Shown in pieces: positions 31,360 to 41,505 of a stretch of DNA of 64,000 bases. Source of the stretch: Artemisia argyi (taxonomy: Eukaryota > Streptophyta > Magnoliopsida > Asterales > Asteraceae); the NCBI GenBank assembly GCA_030686995.1, contig JARVZY010002402.1:496001-560000 (forward strand), given 5' to 3'. Position numbers and translations under genes: made by a program. The notes beneath the pieces are model-generated. The model searched no databases. It was given only the letters and a program-made list of their open reading frames with translations, and was not told the DNA's origin. Position 1 is the stretch's first letter. Every line of letters begins with the position of its first letter.

Positions 31360-33689
31360 CTCAAGATGGAAGACGCTTATGAGCACGTGGAAAATGTGCT
31401 CTACATTACTAGCCTCTTCAATGTTCCGGGTGTTTCTTATGACGCAATCATGCTCTGAGTTTTCCCTATGATACTCACAGGAGCCGCAAGAAGATGGGTT
31501 AATAGGTTGCCATCTGGAACCGTCAACACTTGAAATCTCCTTAAGAAGAACTTTATTCAACGCTTTTGCCCTCCTTCTAGGACGGCTAAACAATTAGAGG
31601 AGATTCATAATTTCAGACAGGTGGCTGACGAGACATTGTACCAAGCTTGGGACAAGTACAATGATCTTTATACCGGTGCCCGACACATGACTTGAACAGC
31701 CAGCAGAAGGTTAACCTATTTTATAATGGCATTAATATTGCAACGAGGCAGATGATCGATTCCCAAGGACCTATCTCGAGAATGACTCCTGCTCAATCCC
31801 TTGATGTGATTCAAGACATGGCCGACCACTCAAAAAAGTGGCAAGATGGAGGTAGCACCAGGATTACTCGAGTAGGTTTGGAAGGTATGAATGCTCTTAC
31901 TAACAAACTTGAGAATCTAGGTAGTGAAATGAAGAAACTCAAGGAAAGCGTGCATGCCATCCATGTTGGATGTGATATTTGCGCGGGAGCTCACCTTGCA
32001 AAATATTGCCTATTGACAAAAGAAGATAAAACGATTGAAGAAGTCAAGTATGGGGATGGAAGACCTTTTTTAGGTAGTGGTAACAGATATCGAGTAGGAA
32101 CACATGGATTCAATCCCCGATTTAACAATCGACCAACCTATGGTGAAAGAAGACCCACTCTTGAAGAAACTATCGACAAATTCTTGGAAGAATCAGCTAA
32201 GAGAGAAATCAAAAGGGAACATTGGCTAAAAAGTTTACAAGAGGGGACTCAAGCTAGTCTAAGATCTCATGATGAGACTTTGAAGAACCTTGAGGCTAAA
32301 ATCGAACTGTTATCAAAAGATGTGCAGGACCAGATGATTGAGAAAGCTAAAGTTTGTGTGGCGGTACCCATTGGCGAAAAACCTTTTGATACTATCTCCA
32401 AAGAATCCTTGCATGATAGAATAGAGTTACGCTGTAACACGATAGTACAACTATGGCGTAACAAATAGCCTGAGGAAGAATGTGTCACCATATCTTTGAA
32501 GGATGCTGCAGTAAGAAACGAAGAGCTCAAGATTATTACTAGTAACCTCAAAGCTGAGTCGGTAAAACACAAGGAACCACCAGGAGTTCCACGTATGCTT
32601 AAAACAAGTTACCATTGGTGTGTAGCCATTCTTGTTGAGAACAAGTGGTCTTATGACCTATGGCCGTCATGCGACCGAAGTAAGGAGCTTTATGATGGGG
32701 GTGGCAATAAAGGAAGGTTGAAAGGTAATAAGCATTTATGGACAACGACTCTTTATCAATTTAAGAAAAATTTGAAATGGAAAGGGACGATAGCTTTCGA
32801 CGAATGGGTGCAAGTCGTCTACGGTAAAATTGATAGGGAAAAGAAAATAGAGATTTGCGAAGAAGTTAATCGCGTCACCAATAATGACCCAATCCCTAAT
32901 AATATCACCAAAAACCTACAAAGAGAGGAAGATCGTGACATAAGTGGTAAGCAAGAGATGGACAACGAATATTGGTGCGAGAAGGTTAGAATCAATAATG
33001 ACAACGGGGAATCATTCTGGGGATCATGTGATCCTATTGAAGATGAGTACAACGGTGAAAGTAGTAAAGAACAAGTTGGAAATATGTCTTACCACTGGAG
33101 GTCCACCAATGATAGTGAGAGATGCGAGTTACCATGGGTCGATAGATTAAGTTTTAATGATTGGGTAAAAATGAAGTATAGTAAAGTAGAATCCTTGAAT
33201 AAGGAGAAAATTTGGCAAGAACATACGAGAAGTATGGATGAGGAAGGGTGCGAGAATTCGGATGAAGATAAGAGAGAAGATTACGAGATAAGCCCAAATG
33301 AGGATCAAGATCAGCAAATCCTTAAACTGATTGAAGATAAGCTCGATGAAGATTGATATAAGAATACGGAATCCAATGATGATGATGTTGAAGGAATAAT
33401 CGACTACCTTGATTTGCGAGGATACGATGGATTTATGGACATGGATGATAAATCCTATGAACAATGCAGGTGTAAATTGCTTGGAATACCCTATAAAAAG
33501 CCACAGCCTATTCAGGCTGAAACATTCGAGATCACTAGGTATGCAATTGGACCTGATGAGAAGTTTACTAAGATCGTAAGTCGAGACAAGAAGGAATTTC
33601 TACGCACTCCAACAAATGTCGCCTGGATACAACATTATTTGATGAAGGAAATGGACGAGCTTAGGCAAGTTCATCGTCCTCCCATGTGA
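31360..33689 (+). pseudogene. Gag plus WC-module polyprotein of element F
   Basis: From an ATG near 31366, the gag N-terminus is interrupted by two TGA codons (about 31457 and 31532) and a frameshift near 31690. From 31692 to 33689 one frame holds, with only TAG (32466-32468) and TGA (33354-33356). Gag continues with QKVNLFYNGINIATRQMID and a CX2CX3HX4C knuckle (CDICAGAHLAKYC, near 31970). A coiled segment follows: RPTLEETIDKFLEESAKRE. Next come two ~85-residue modules (about 32606-32875 and 32964-33232), each with a WC start, a W-x-S-C-D motif, an LW or HW with a following S/T-T/N, a W or PW, an F-[ND]-[ED]-W core and a Y-[GS]-K end. The C-terminal domain is LLGIPYKKPQPI, TRYAIGPDEKFTKI and TNVAWIQHYL. 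Pol is absent. Module function unknown. Confidence 0.65.
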
Positions 33690-33703
33690 TCACCCGTGGG
33701 AAT

Positions 33704-33722
33704 GAGTCTAACTTAAAGACTC
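33704..33722 (+). other. Conserved 3' stem-loop, element F
   Basis: GAGTCT-aacttaa-AGACTC, 15 bases after the stop, followed by the agtgctcttacaggagacagcccgta stretch. Same stem as in A and H. Confidence 0.7.
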
Positions 33723-35268
33723 GTTAGTAAACAAAAGTGCTCTTACAGGAGACAGCCCGTATTAACCTTTTCTCTATTTTTGTTGGTTCGTAAGTTTGTT
33801 TTATATTTTTGCAGGAATTGGAACATGGAGGAACGAGAAATTCTATTTACTACAGATACAGATGCCCTCAGATCGCTAGTTGCGGCGTAGCTTAGTAAGT
33901 TGATTATGCTGTAACATTCCTTCTTATCATCTGAAGGCTACAGGTTTTAACCAATTATGGCGTAATATTATTCCTCAGTTACGCCTTAACACTTTCAGAG
34001 GAAAATTCCTAAAAATATTTTGAAACATACTAAACTTATATTAGTAACTAAATGAACTTTGTGGGTGTGTACCCTGTAAACCCTCACGAGACTACACTCG
34101 TCCACTTGGGACACCAAGTGGTTTAAAAGGCTTGTTATATATGCTAAATGCAACCGTGATTCCTACAAAAGTGAGTTAGGATTTTCTTGTTTTTATTTTT
34201 TGTTTTTATAGATTTATGCTTGTGGTAGTATCGTGATTTCTGGAATTTGAAGTTTGCTCATGGTGGCTAGTCGAAGGCACGAAGATTTCTCATGATCCTT
34301 CTTTCATTTATGGAGAAATTTCAGGGAAGTTGTTGCTCTAATTCTACCTTCTCTTCAAATTTACTTAATTCTTAGTACAAAAGGGACTTTGTACATTTCA
34401 AGTGGGGGGACGAGAGTAGAATTATCTTAAACTTTTGACATGTTTTTCTTAACTGAATTAGAATAGACCTTAGCTGAGCACATTTAATCCTTGAATTCGC
34501 ATGGTGAGGTTTAGCCTATTCAGTTTCCCCCTGTTTACCCAAATCTACCAAAATATTGAGTTTGTCGGTAGTTTGTAAACTTTAGAACTTGGCTTTTACA
34601 TCATTTCGAGAACATAGACGAGTAATGTGCTAGACATATTTGGAAGGAACAATTTTAGAAGGCAATATTTTAGGATTATCACCCAAATAGCCTTATATGT
34701 GTGTGTTTATCGATTAGTCACCTCGACTTCTCGACCCCCGTGTAAACTCTTTTGTTGCACTCATATTTAGTGCAAGATACCCCTAGTACACCCTTTTTGA
34801 GCCATTCCTTTCATTTCTTACCCTTATATATTGTTTCGACACACCAATATACCTTAGCATACTATGTAGTCTTAGTTTATAATTGGGAAGTCATTGTTTG
34901 CCCAAGTTTGAGGTCTAAATGGAAGAATTCAGGAATCACGCCTATGTCAAAGACAAATTATTAAAGACCATTTGAAACCCCCCCCCCCCCCCCCCCCCAA
35001 ATACTCATATGATGTTCATCTCAAGTGAGGGAATATACATATTGTTTGTAATTATAATTCCAAAAAAATATATAAGTGAATTTCTGTTTGAAAATAGTTG
35101 TATATATGGTGCACCATTGTTTAGCACCTTGATTATGAGCTCATCAAGATTTAGTATCGAAGAGGCCACTTTGATCACATTTGCAGATATGAGTTGGTGA
35201 TCATTTCTACACCAACATGAAGACCAAGTTATTGGGGGATATCTTCTTGAGAATACTTCTAATAAGGT
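33723..35268. other. Element F 3' non-coding region
   Basis: No gene. Palindrome variants at 33880-33990 (ttgcggcgtagc, attatgctgtaac, attatggcgtaat, gttacgccttaac). Hairpin GTACAAA-agggac-TTTGTAC (34375-34394) with atttcaagtggggggacg behind it. A run of 21 C residues at 34978-34998. Confidence 0.6.
34375..34416 (+). other. Internal hairpin plus purine tract, element F
   Basis: Perfect 7-bp stem followed by atttcaagtggggggacgag. It corresponds to 13456-13503 of element A. Confidence 0.6.
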
Positions 35269-35306
35269 CTACTTGAGGGCAAGTAGAGTTCAAGTGGGGG
35301 GATATT
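35269..35306 (+). other. Hairpin and polypurine tract before the element F 3' LTR
   Basis: CTACTTG-aggg-CAAGTAG (35269-35286), then agttcaagtggggggatatt adjoining the LTR. Confidence 0.75.
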
Positions 35307-36937
35307 TGATGACGTCAAATTATCCAAATATTTAAGTGTCAATTTCCCCCTATTATGCTCATTTATTCTACTTATATTATGGATATATACTTTGATTTCT
35401 TTATATTTTGTATCCAGGTTACGAATGAGCATAGGGGCTAAAGAGACAAGGAATTTGGAAAGAACGTGCGAAGATAGACAAATCTAAGTATGCTGGAAGA
35501 AGCTACGGCATAACATCATCTCTCAACTAAGCCGTAGCTAGGAATTCAAATAAGAAGACCAAAGTTAACTCGGACCAAGAGTTACGACGTAACCAAATCT
35601 CTGGTCTACACCATAACAATTCCAAGTCTTTAATGAATCCATCGAATGGAAGACTACGCCGTAACACTATGTCAGAACTACGACATAACAACATGTACGA
35701 GAGTAATCCAAGATCCAAGATTTAAGCTACGACATAACACACTTGAAGAACTATGACGTAGAAGAAACCCTAATATTGGAGTTACGGCGTAACATTTCAT
35801 CAACTACGCCGTAACTATCACATCTGGATATGATTACACTAGCTACGGCATAACACATTTCACAATTATGTCGTAGCTCTGATCGAGCCTATAAATACAA
35901 CCCTAATTTTGATCATTTGACACACAACTCTCTGACACACAAAGTCAGAGATCATTGGAGCTTTCAGAATGCCCTTCTACAGCAGCATACAGAGCCTTTC
36001 CAAGGGAGAAATCACGTCTCAATCACCATAAGTTTTAGCATTTCATATTTAATTTTACATTTCAAATTCATGGCTTGCATAAACATCTTTTCGAGTGTTC
36101 CATTCAATATGATCGGCTAAGCACCTTTGGTGCTAGCCTAATTATGATTCCTTTATTGCTTTGATTATGTTTTCGCACTTTCTTTTATGCTTTTACGTGT
36201 GTGCATGCTTAGTTTATCTTGTGACCCTTTAATTATGGTAGTTTAAAACACCCAGTTATACCTGGTATGCTAGAGGAATTGACAATAGGATCCCAGCATC
36301 GTTGGGTTGCGAGGATATGGTTGGATGACAATTAACCACATACCTTATGTACAAATTGACAATAGGACCACTTTCCAGGGTGGAGTAACTTAAGTAGTTA
36401 AAGTATGACCTACGATCGTGACAAGGGGCCATAAAAGATAAGTCTAGCATGTAGTGGCTCTTAATGACTCAAACTCATCTACCGTACGTCGGCTTACTAG
36501 CATGGGGTAGTGCCTGTGGTTCTCGGCAGGATTCAAGGGAGATAGGCTAGGGAACTTCAACTTATGAACCTAGTGAGATATGTTCGCCCCACCTAAAGCA
36601 TGAGATTAGTTTAATAGGAAACATGATTGTAAGCAATATAGGAGGAGTAATTAGGTTAGCACATTTCTCTCTTATTGCTCACAACCTCACATTTATTTGC
36701 TTTTGTTTGTTTACATTCCTTTCAGTTCATTCAATCAATAATACTACTTTTAAATTAGTTTTACTTAGTGACATTAGACTTAGATATAATCTGCATCACA
36801 TAGCTCTTAGGACGACCTTGGAGTTACCAATACTAGCCTAAATACGATCAGATTCTCTGTCCATTAGTGCATAAGGTAGACCTAGGGTAAAAACGAGACT
36901 TTATAAATAGTAAAGCCTGGTTAGAAATCCTGCATCA
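35307..36937 (+). repeat. Element F 3' LTR
   Basis: TGATGACG...CTGCATCA, 1631 bp. Palindrome cluster 35502-35880, then an intact TATA box cctataaatac (35888-35898). TSD attgg follows. Confidence 0.93.
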
Positions 36938-36959
36938 ATTGGCTTTGTCTCTTTTCGGG

Positions 36960-37620
36960 CTAAAACTTTCATTTGTATTCAGCTCTTTTTTTTACGCATC
37001 CATTCCAAATCTTGTCTTTAGTGGTAGCGTTTAATCTTCCGTATTAAATTTTTATCCATTCTTCGAACCCCAAGTCATTAAGCCATGGTATCTCACTTCT
37101 TTGGTCATGGTTCATTGATTTCCATAAAAAGTCGTCATCTCTAACTCTTAACATCCTGCTTCCTCCATTACATAATTCATTGAAAGGATCGCAAGAGGCC
37201 CAAATTTCATCATTGATCTTCGTTATCTCACACCAACGATTCCACTTTGAGGTATATTTTATGGATTCACTACCCTCACACTCATCTTCACCTTGAGGTT
37301 TAGAATAACTATTTATAATTGGGTTCTTGCTAGTTGTGGAGTTACGGATGTTGTTCCAAATGTCGGTCTTGGTTCCCTTGTCAATTTTACCATAAGCAAT
37401 GTGAATTCAATCGTTAATTGGTATCATACCATCCCATTCGAAACTCAATCTATCCTTATCGTTTGTAGATGTCCAGAGTTGTTTCTTACCAGGAATCTTA
37501 ACGTTCCCGCAACCATCACAGGTTTCGAAATTTGGGTTGCATGAAGCCCATAAATCATAATAGTTACCATTATCAACTTGTATAGCCTCACACCAATGAT
37601 GTCTTTTTTTGACTATGTCA
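36960..37620 (-). pseudogene. Two WC modules of element H
   Basis: Module 1 (about 37610-37330): HHWCEAIQVDNGNYYDLWAS, then C-N-P, CDGCGN, LWTSTNDKDRLSFEWDG, an in-frame stop in the position of W, and IAYGKIDKGTKTDIW. Module 2 (about 37240-36970): RWCEITKINDEIWASCDPF, LCNGGS, FLWKSMNHDQRSEIPWLNDL, FEEWIKI, stop, YGRLNATTKDKIWNG. The Cys pair WxSC..P..xCxGG is clearer here than in F, suggesting a Cys-dependent fold. The family is not recognised. Confidence 0.6.
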
Positions 37621-37919
37621 GGAGTGTCATACTCTCTTGATGATGTTGTACAGTGTGTCCCCTTGTGTTTTACGTTTCTTTTACCACCGTCTGAGGGTTA
37701 TGACAAGGTTCATGACGAGAGCTGTGGTGTACCATATTTCATTTTCTGACTTCCGAGGCATCATCCTGCAAAACATCACCTTGCAATTTATTAGATCATC
37801 ATTAGAGTGTTTTCTTACAATGTCGAAAGTGGAACATACTTCTGGCTTAGAAAAATCTTTTTTGACAACAGAAACGGTTTCAATAGGGTAGCATTTTCCT
37901 CCCTCATCCATTTAAAAAT

Positions 37920-38354
37920 GAGCTCATTATCATTAATTTTTAAAGAAATTCACTTATTAAAAACATCAATAATAACATGAACAGTGGCAAGGAGAGGTCT
38001 CCCTAGAATTAAAGGAGTTTCTAAATCTTCTTCAGTGTCAAGAATAAGAAAATCTATGGGAAAAGCAAATTAGTCAATCTTGACTAAAACATTTTCCAGA
38101 ATTCCTTTAGGGATGCTTACAGTTCGGTCTGCCATTTCTATAGTCATGGATATAGGCTTTATAAGACCTAGATTAAGCCTTTTATACATAGAAAATGGCA
38201 TTATGCTAATACTTGCCCCTAAATCATTGAGAGCATTATTAACACACTTATTGTTAATAGAACAAGGGAGAAGAAAACTCTCTGGGTCTTTCTCATTTAG
38301 AGGTAGATGATTTTGGACAATGGCTGAACAATGCTCATTTAATTTTATTTCCTC
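37920..38354 (-). pseudogene. Aspartic protease region of element H
   Basis: Conceptual minus-strand reading shows PCSINNKCVNNALNDLGASI followed by [23 protein letters not shown] and [23 protein letters not shown] takes the place of D-T-G-A, a form common in Athila proteases. In-frame stops are present. Confidence 0.65.
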
Positions 38355-38783
38355 TCATACTTTTGTGGGCTCCATTGAAGTAAATTGATTTACTGGAGGC
38401 CATACCCTTGAATAAACTGGAAAGTCGATATCATCATCACTATCATCGTCTTCATCATATTCCTGCTCATACGGGTTAGAAAAATATTTAATTTCCTCAT
38501 CTGAATACCTGAAAGGGATATATAGTGGTTGTCCATCCTGAGTGAAGATAGCCTTGCAGGACCCATCTCTACCAGCATCTTTCATAGGATCAACCATATC
38601 TTGGAAAGGGTTATCCTGGGTCTTAAAACCAGTCTTTGCTCTTTCACAAAAATTTCTTAGCCATTCCTCCCTCTTTTCGTGTCTAGCTGAGGACTCTTCT
38701 AGGTATTCGTAGATTGATTCCTCAATAGTTGACCGTCTTTCTTTTAATGGAAGAAATAAAACATGAATGTCTACTTCATTCAA
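38355..38783 (-). pseudogene. Gag C-terminal part of element H
   Basis: The frame carries RRSTIEESIYEYLEESSARH, matching the RRPTLEETIDKFLEESAKRE coil of F. It then has a GQPLYIP word and a very acidic stretch (EYDEDDDSDDDID). The start is lost at the junction with G. Confidence 0.65.
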
Positions 38784-38879
38784 TCATATAATATGATCAT
38801 TAATATAAACATCATTACAACAATCAATATGCTAGAAGCATATTGATTATACAACAATAAACTAAAAGGAACAAAATAG

Positions 38880-39684
38880 TCCTAAATTGCCAAAGAGAGC
38901 TCTTGGACTTGCGTGTAACCCATGGTTGAGTATTTTATTTGGTTGATGGGGGCATAAGCATAAAGCTTAGTTGTTTGATGGAGAAGTATATGGAGTAGGT
39001 ATGGAGCGGAAGAGGTGGATCTTAAGATGTTGTATTGTGTAAAGGGTGGTATTGGATAGGGATGAGTGAGAAGATATTCGATCCAAGAGATATCTTCACT
39101 CAAGTAGATGATTTGTTTTTGTAGGAAGATACAACAAGGGAAAAAGTGAGTGTGATTTGTAACTTGATCCTAGTTGAGAGAGTGAGGTAAGCAATTTGCA
39201 TAGGGTGATGATGGAGGTTGCCCTTTGTTGCGTTGTGCAAGATGCATAGCAAGGAGATCACTTAGATCATGAATTTGGTTTATTTCTTCACGGAACTTTT
39301 GCTTTTCCGTGGCAATGTCGAGAGAATCATTTTGTTGATATGGATGAATTGGGGTTGTGTAGTTGGAATTGAAATTGTTGGAAGTGTAGTTTGATGGTTG
39401 ATCAAAATTGTAGGTATCATTATAAATGGTTGGAGGTTGAGATGTGTAGTTTGGTATGAAGGTGGACGTTTGGCCAATGTTGTATGGTTTGTAAAGAGGA
39501 TCAAAGGAATGTCCTTGTGGGTTTGGTGTAAAGTTTGGGAAGTAAGTAAGTGGAGGTGTTGATTGATTTCCAACTTCATTAGTTTTGATGGATTTGTTTC
39601 GAGGGCTTTTTCTTCACTAAACGGGTTTTTCCTTCATCCTTGCTAGCCTAGAGGCTTTTGGTTTTGGTTTTTTGGAGAGGTCAT
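38880..39684 (-). pseudogene. Extra 3' ORF of element G (homologue of the E ORF)
   Basis: ATG at 39684 starts MTSPKNQNQK, soon followed by stops and frameshifts. In shifted frames the conserved parts survive: an EEINQIHDLSDLLAMHLAQR helix (~39300-39225), CCIFLQKQIIYL and then WIEYLLTHP (~39140-39060). The matching E words are EELKEAHELSALLALHLAQR, CCIFLQQQTIAL and WIEYLLTRS. Between these blocks the sequence is Thr/Ile/Pro-rich and poorly alignable. Confidence 0.65.
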
Positions 39685-39712
39685 GATGAGATGAATAGAG
39701 AGTTTAAAGAAT

Positions 39713-39726
39713 GGGGTATTTATAAA
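39713..39726 (-). promoter_or_regulatory. Internal TATA box of the element G extra ORF
   Basis: Minus strand CTTTATAAATACCCC, with ATG 29 bases on. Same spacing as in E (22425 to 22381, within ~5 bases). Confidence 0.6.
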
Positions 39727-39854
39727 GTGAGATTTATGTGTTTATGGATGGATAAGGTTTGTTTGGCAGATTAGGACAAAATATGTTTGTGAGTTTTAGG
39801 AAGTGTAGGATGAAATGGGCTAAAAAGCAGAAAAGATTATGTAAACCCGACCTT

Positions 39855-39939
39855 CAGATGGCTGGTCCCCTTAATTATGGGCCGGTCCCCTTAATAATTA
39901 AGGGGTTCACCTTACATAATTAAGTGGGCCGCCCATCTG
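39855..39939 (-). promoter_or_regulatory. GC-rich palindrome cassette of element G
   Basis: CAGATGG...CCATCTG ends enclose ggtccccttaat..attaagggg arms, as at 22555-22619 in E. It lies ~130 bases upstream of the TATA box. Confidence 0.65.
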
Positions 39940-40677
39940 GTGGTTTCCAGATTGCCAGAATTGAGTTTTTGGTAGAAAATTTGCAGAAAGGTTGTGTTTT
40001 TGGGTTTTGATTCAAGCAAGTTCAACACTTTGAGGCAATTTAGCATATAATCTATTTCTAATATAGCATGCATGCAAAAACACTTAAGTAATAGAACAAT
40101 TAAGCAATGAATAATTACCTAGAGGGAGCAAGGGAAGATAAGGGCAATCAATTCTACCAAGTTGAACTATCTTAGATCAAGGGCAAAGGCAACTACTGAG
40201 TGAGAAACTAGTGATGGAACAAAAATGACAACATTGTTTGTGATTTTGCCCTAGTGTGTGCCTATATGCAACAAATGTGGAGTTGTGATTGTTTCGACTC
40301 CTAAATGCAAATAAGAAAACTTCCTAAGAAACAATCCAAAAGCTCTTTGATTTGATTTTTGCTCAATTCATGAATGTCAATGGTATATATCAGATTATAT
40401 ATTCATGTGAGATTTTATGCATGATTTTAGAAAATGTTTTTGGCATTATTCAACAATGCAAGAAAAATGGTTTTCATATTTTTCCTAGATGTCAGAATAT
40501 TTTTAAAGAAAATTCAATTGGGTTTTATAAGAGTGTTTATGCAATAAAATAAGGTTTCCCAATCTTTAATTTTGTGCAAAATAGATTCCTAGACTCAGAT
40601 TTGAAGAGGTGGAAGAAAAATAAATCTTATGCAATGAATATGTAGTACGAATGCAATAAAATTTAGTCAAATTGTTC

Positions 40678-41330
40678 CATCATTCCTAATCATAAACGCA
40701 AGTGGTTAAATAGTTCTTGCTTAAGGGGTTTAGTGAATATATCCACAATGTTATCTCCCGATGCAACGTTTTCTATAGATATGTTTCCTTTTTGTACATT
40801 ATCCCTAAGGAAGTGGTGGCGTATTTCTATATGTTTAGTCCTAGAATGTTGAACCGAATTTTTACTTAAATCTATCGCACCTTTGTTATCACACATAATA
40901 GGAACATTTTCTAACCTAATGCCATAGTTTACGAGAGCTTTTTTCATCCATAGTGCTTGTTGACATGCCTTTCTAGTGCCTACATATTCGGCTTCGGTGG
41001 TAGAAATAGCAAGAGCAGTTTGCTTCTTCGAAAACCAAGACGTTAGACAACATCCCATAAACGTGCAAATACCGCTAGTGCTTTTTCTATCTACATAGTC
41101 TCCCGCATGATCCGAATCCGCATAGACGATGGTTTCTATGCCGGTTCCTTAGTATACCATAATCCAAAGTGTACAGTGCCTTTAATGTATCGGAAGATAT
41201 GGTTAACCGCTTCTAGATGAGAGATTTTGGGATCCTCTTGAAAGCGGGCACAAAGGCAAACACTAAACATGATATCCGGTCTACTTGCCGTTAAGTATAG
41301 TAAACTACTATCATTCCTCTATACTTAGTG
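40678..41330 (-). pseudogene. RT C-terminus and RNase H of element G
   Basis: The clean part (41058-40690, 122 aa) shows [32 protein letters not shown] and [15 protein letters not shown], the copia RNase H signature. The part to its right is frame-broken but still reads SRPDIMFSVCLCARFQEDP and HIFRYIKGTVHFGLW. Confidence 0.8.
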
Positions 41331-41505
41331 TTATCTACGGACTCACCTTCTTCATCTTTAGTGAGTTTCACTTCCATAGACATAGGAGTTTTCTTTGGTT
41401 TTGAGTCTTCTAGGCCAAATTTCTTAAGCATTTCCTTAATGTACTTAGATTGGTTAAAGAAAATTCCATCTTCTAATTGTTTTATTTTTAATCCTAGGAA
41501 AAAGT

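Larger units (their letters stand above)
29681..36937 (+). mobile_element. Element F: non-autonomous Athila-type element with WC-module polyprotein
   Basis: Both LTRs are 1631 bp (29681-31311, 35307-36937). Exact TSD attgg at 29676-29680 and 36938-36942. The tRNA-Asp-type PBS follows the 5' LTR, and a hairpin plus caagtggggggatatt precedes the 3' LTR. The interior has gag, a tandem Trp/Cys-rich module pair and a conserved C-terminal domain, but no RT, RNase H or integrase. The LTRs differ more than those of A, B or E (about one base in twenty by eye), so F is the oldest complete copy here. It inserted into the related element H. Confidence 0.93.
36943..38783 (-). mobile_element. Element H, 5'-truncated coding part (Athila-type, minus strand)
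   Basis: Read on the minus strand: end of gag (38783-38355), protease region (~38354-37920), linker, two WC modules (~37610-36970), continuing at 29675. It lacks its gag N-terminus, PBS and 5' LTR, because at ~38783 the sequence changes abruptly to copia element G. Unlike F, H keeps a protease-like segment, so F may be a deletion form of an H-like element. Confidence 0.75.

Noticed and set aside
34978..34998. 21-C homopolymer as a functional element
   Set aside because: Absent from the matching part of element A; likely slippage, and its length may be a sequencing or assembly artefact.
38080..38310. Plus-strand frame over the element H protease
   Set aside because: Antisense shadow; the minus strand carries the recognisable DLGAS and ILGRP motifs.
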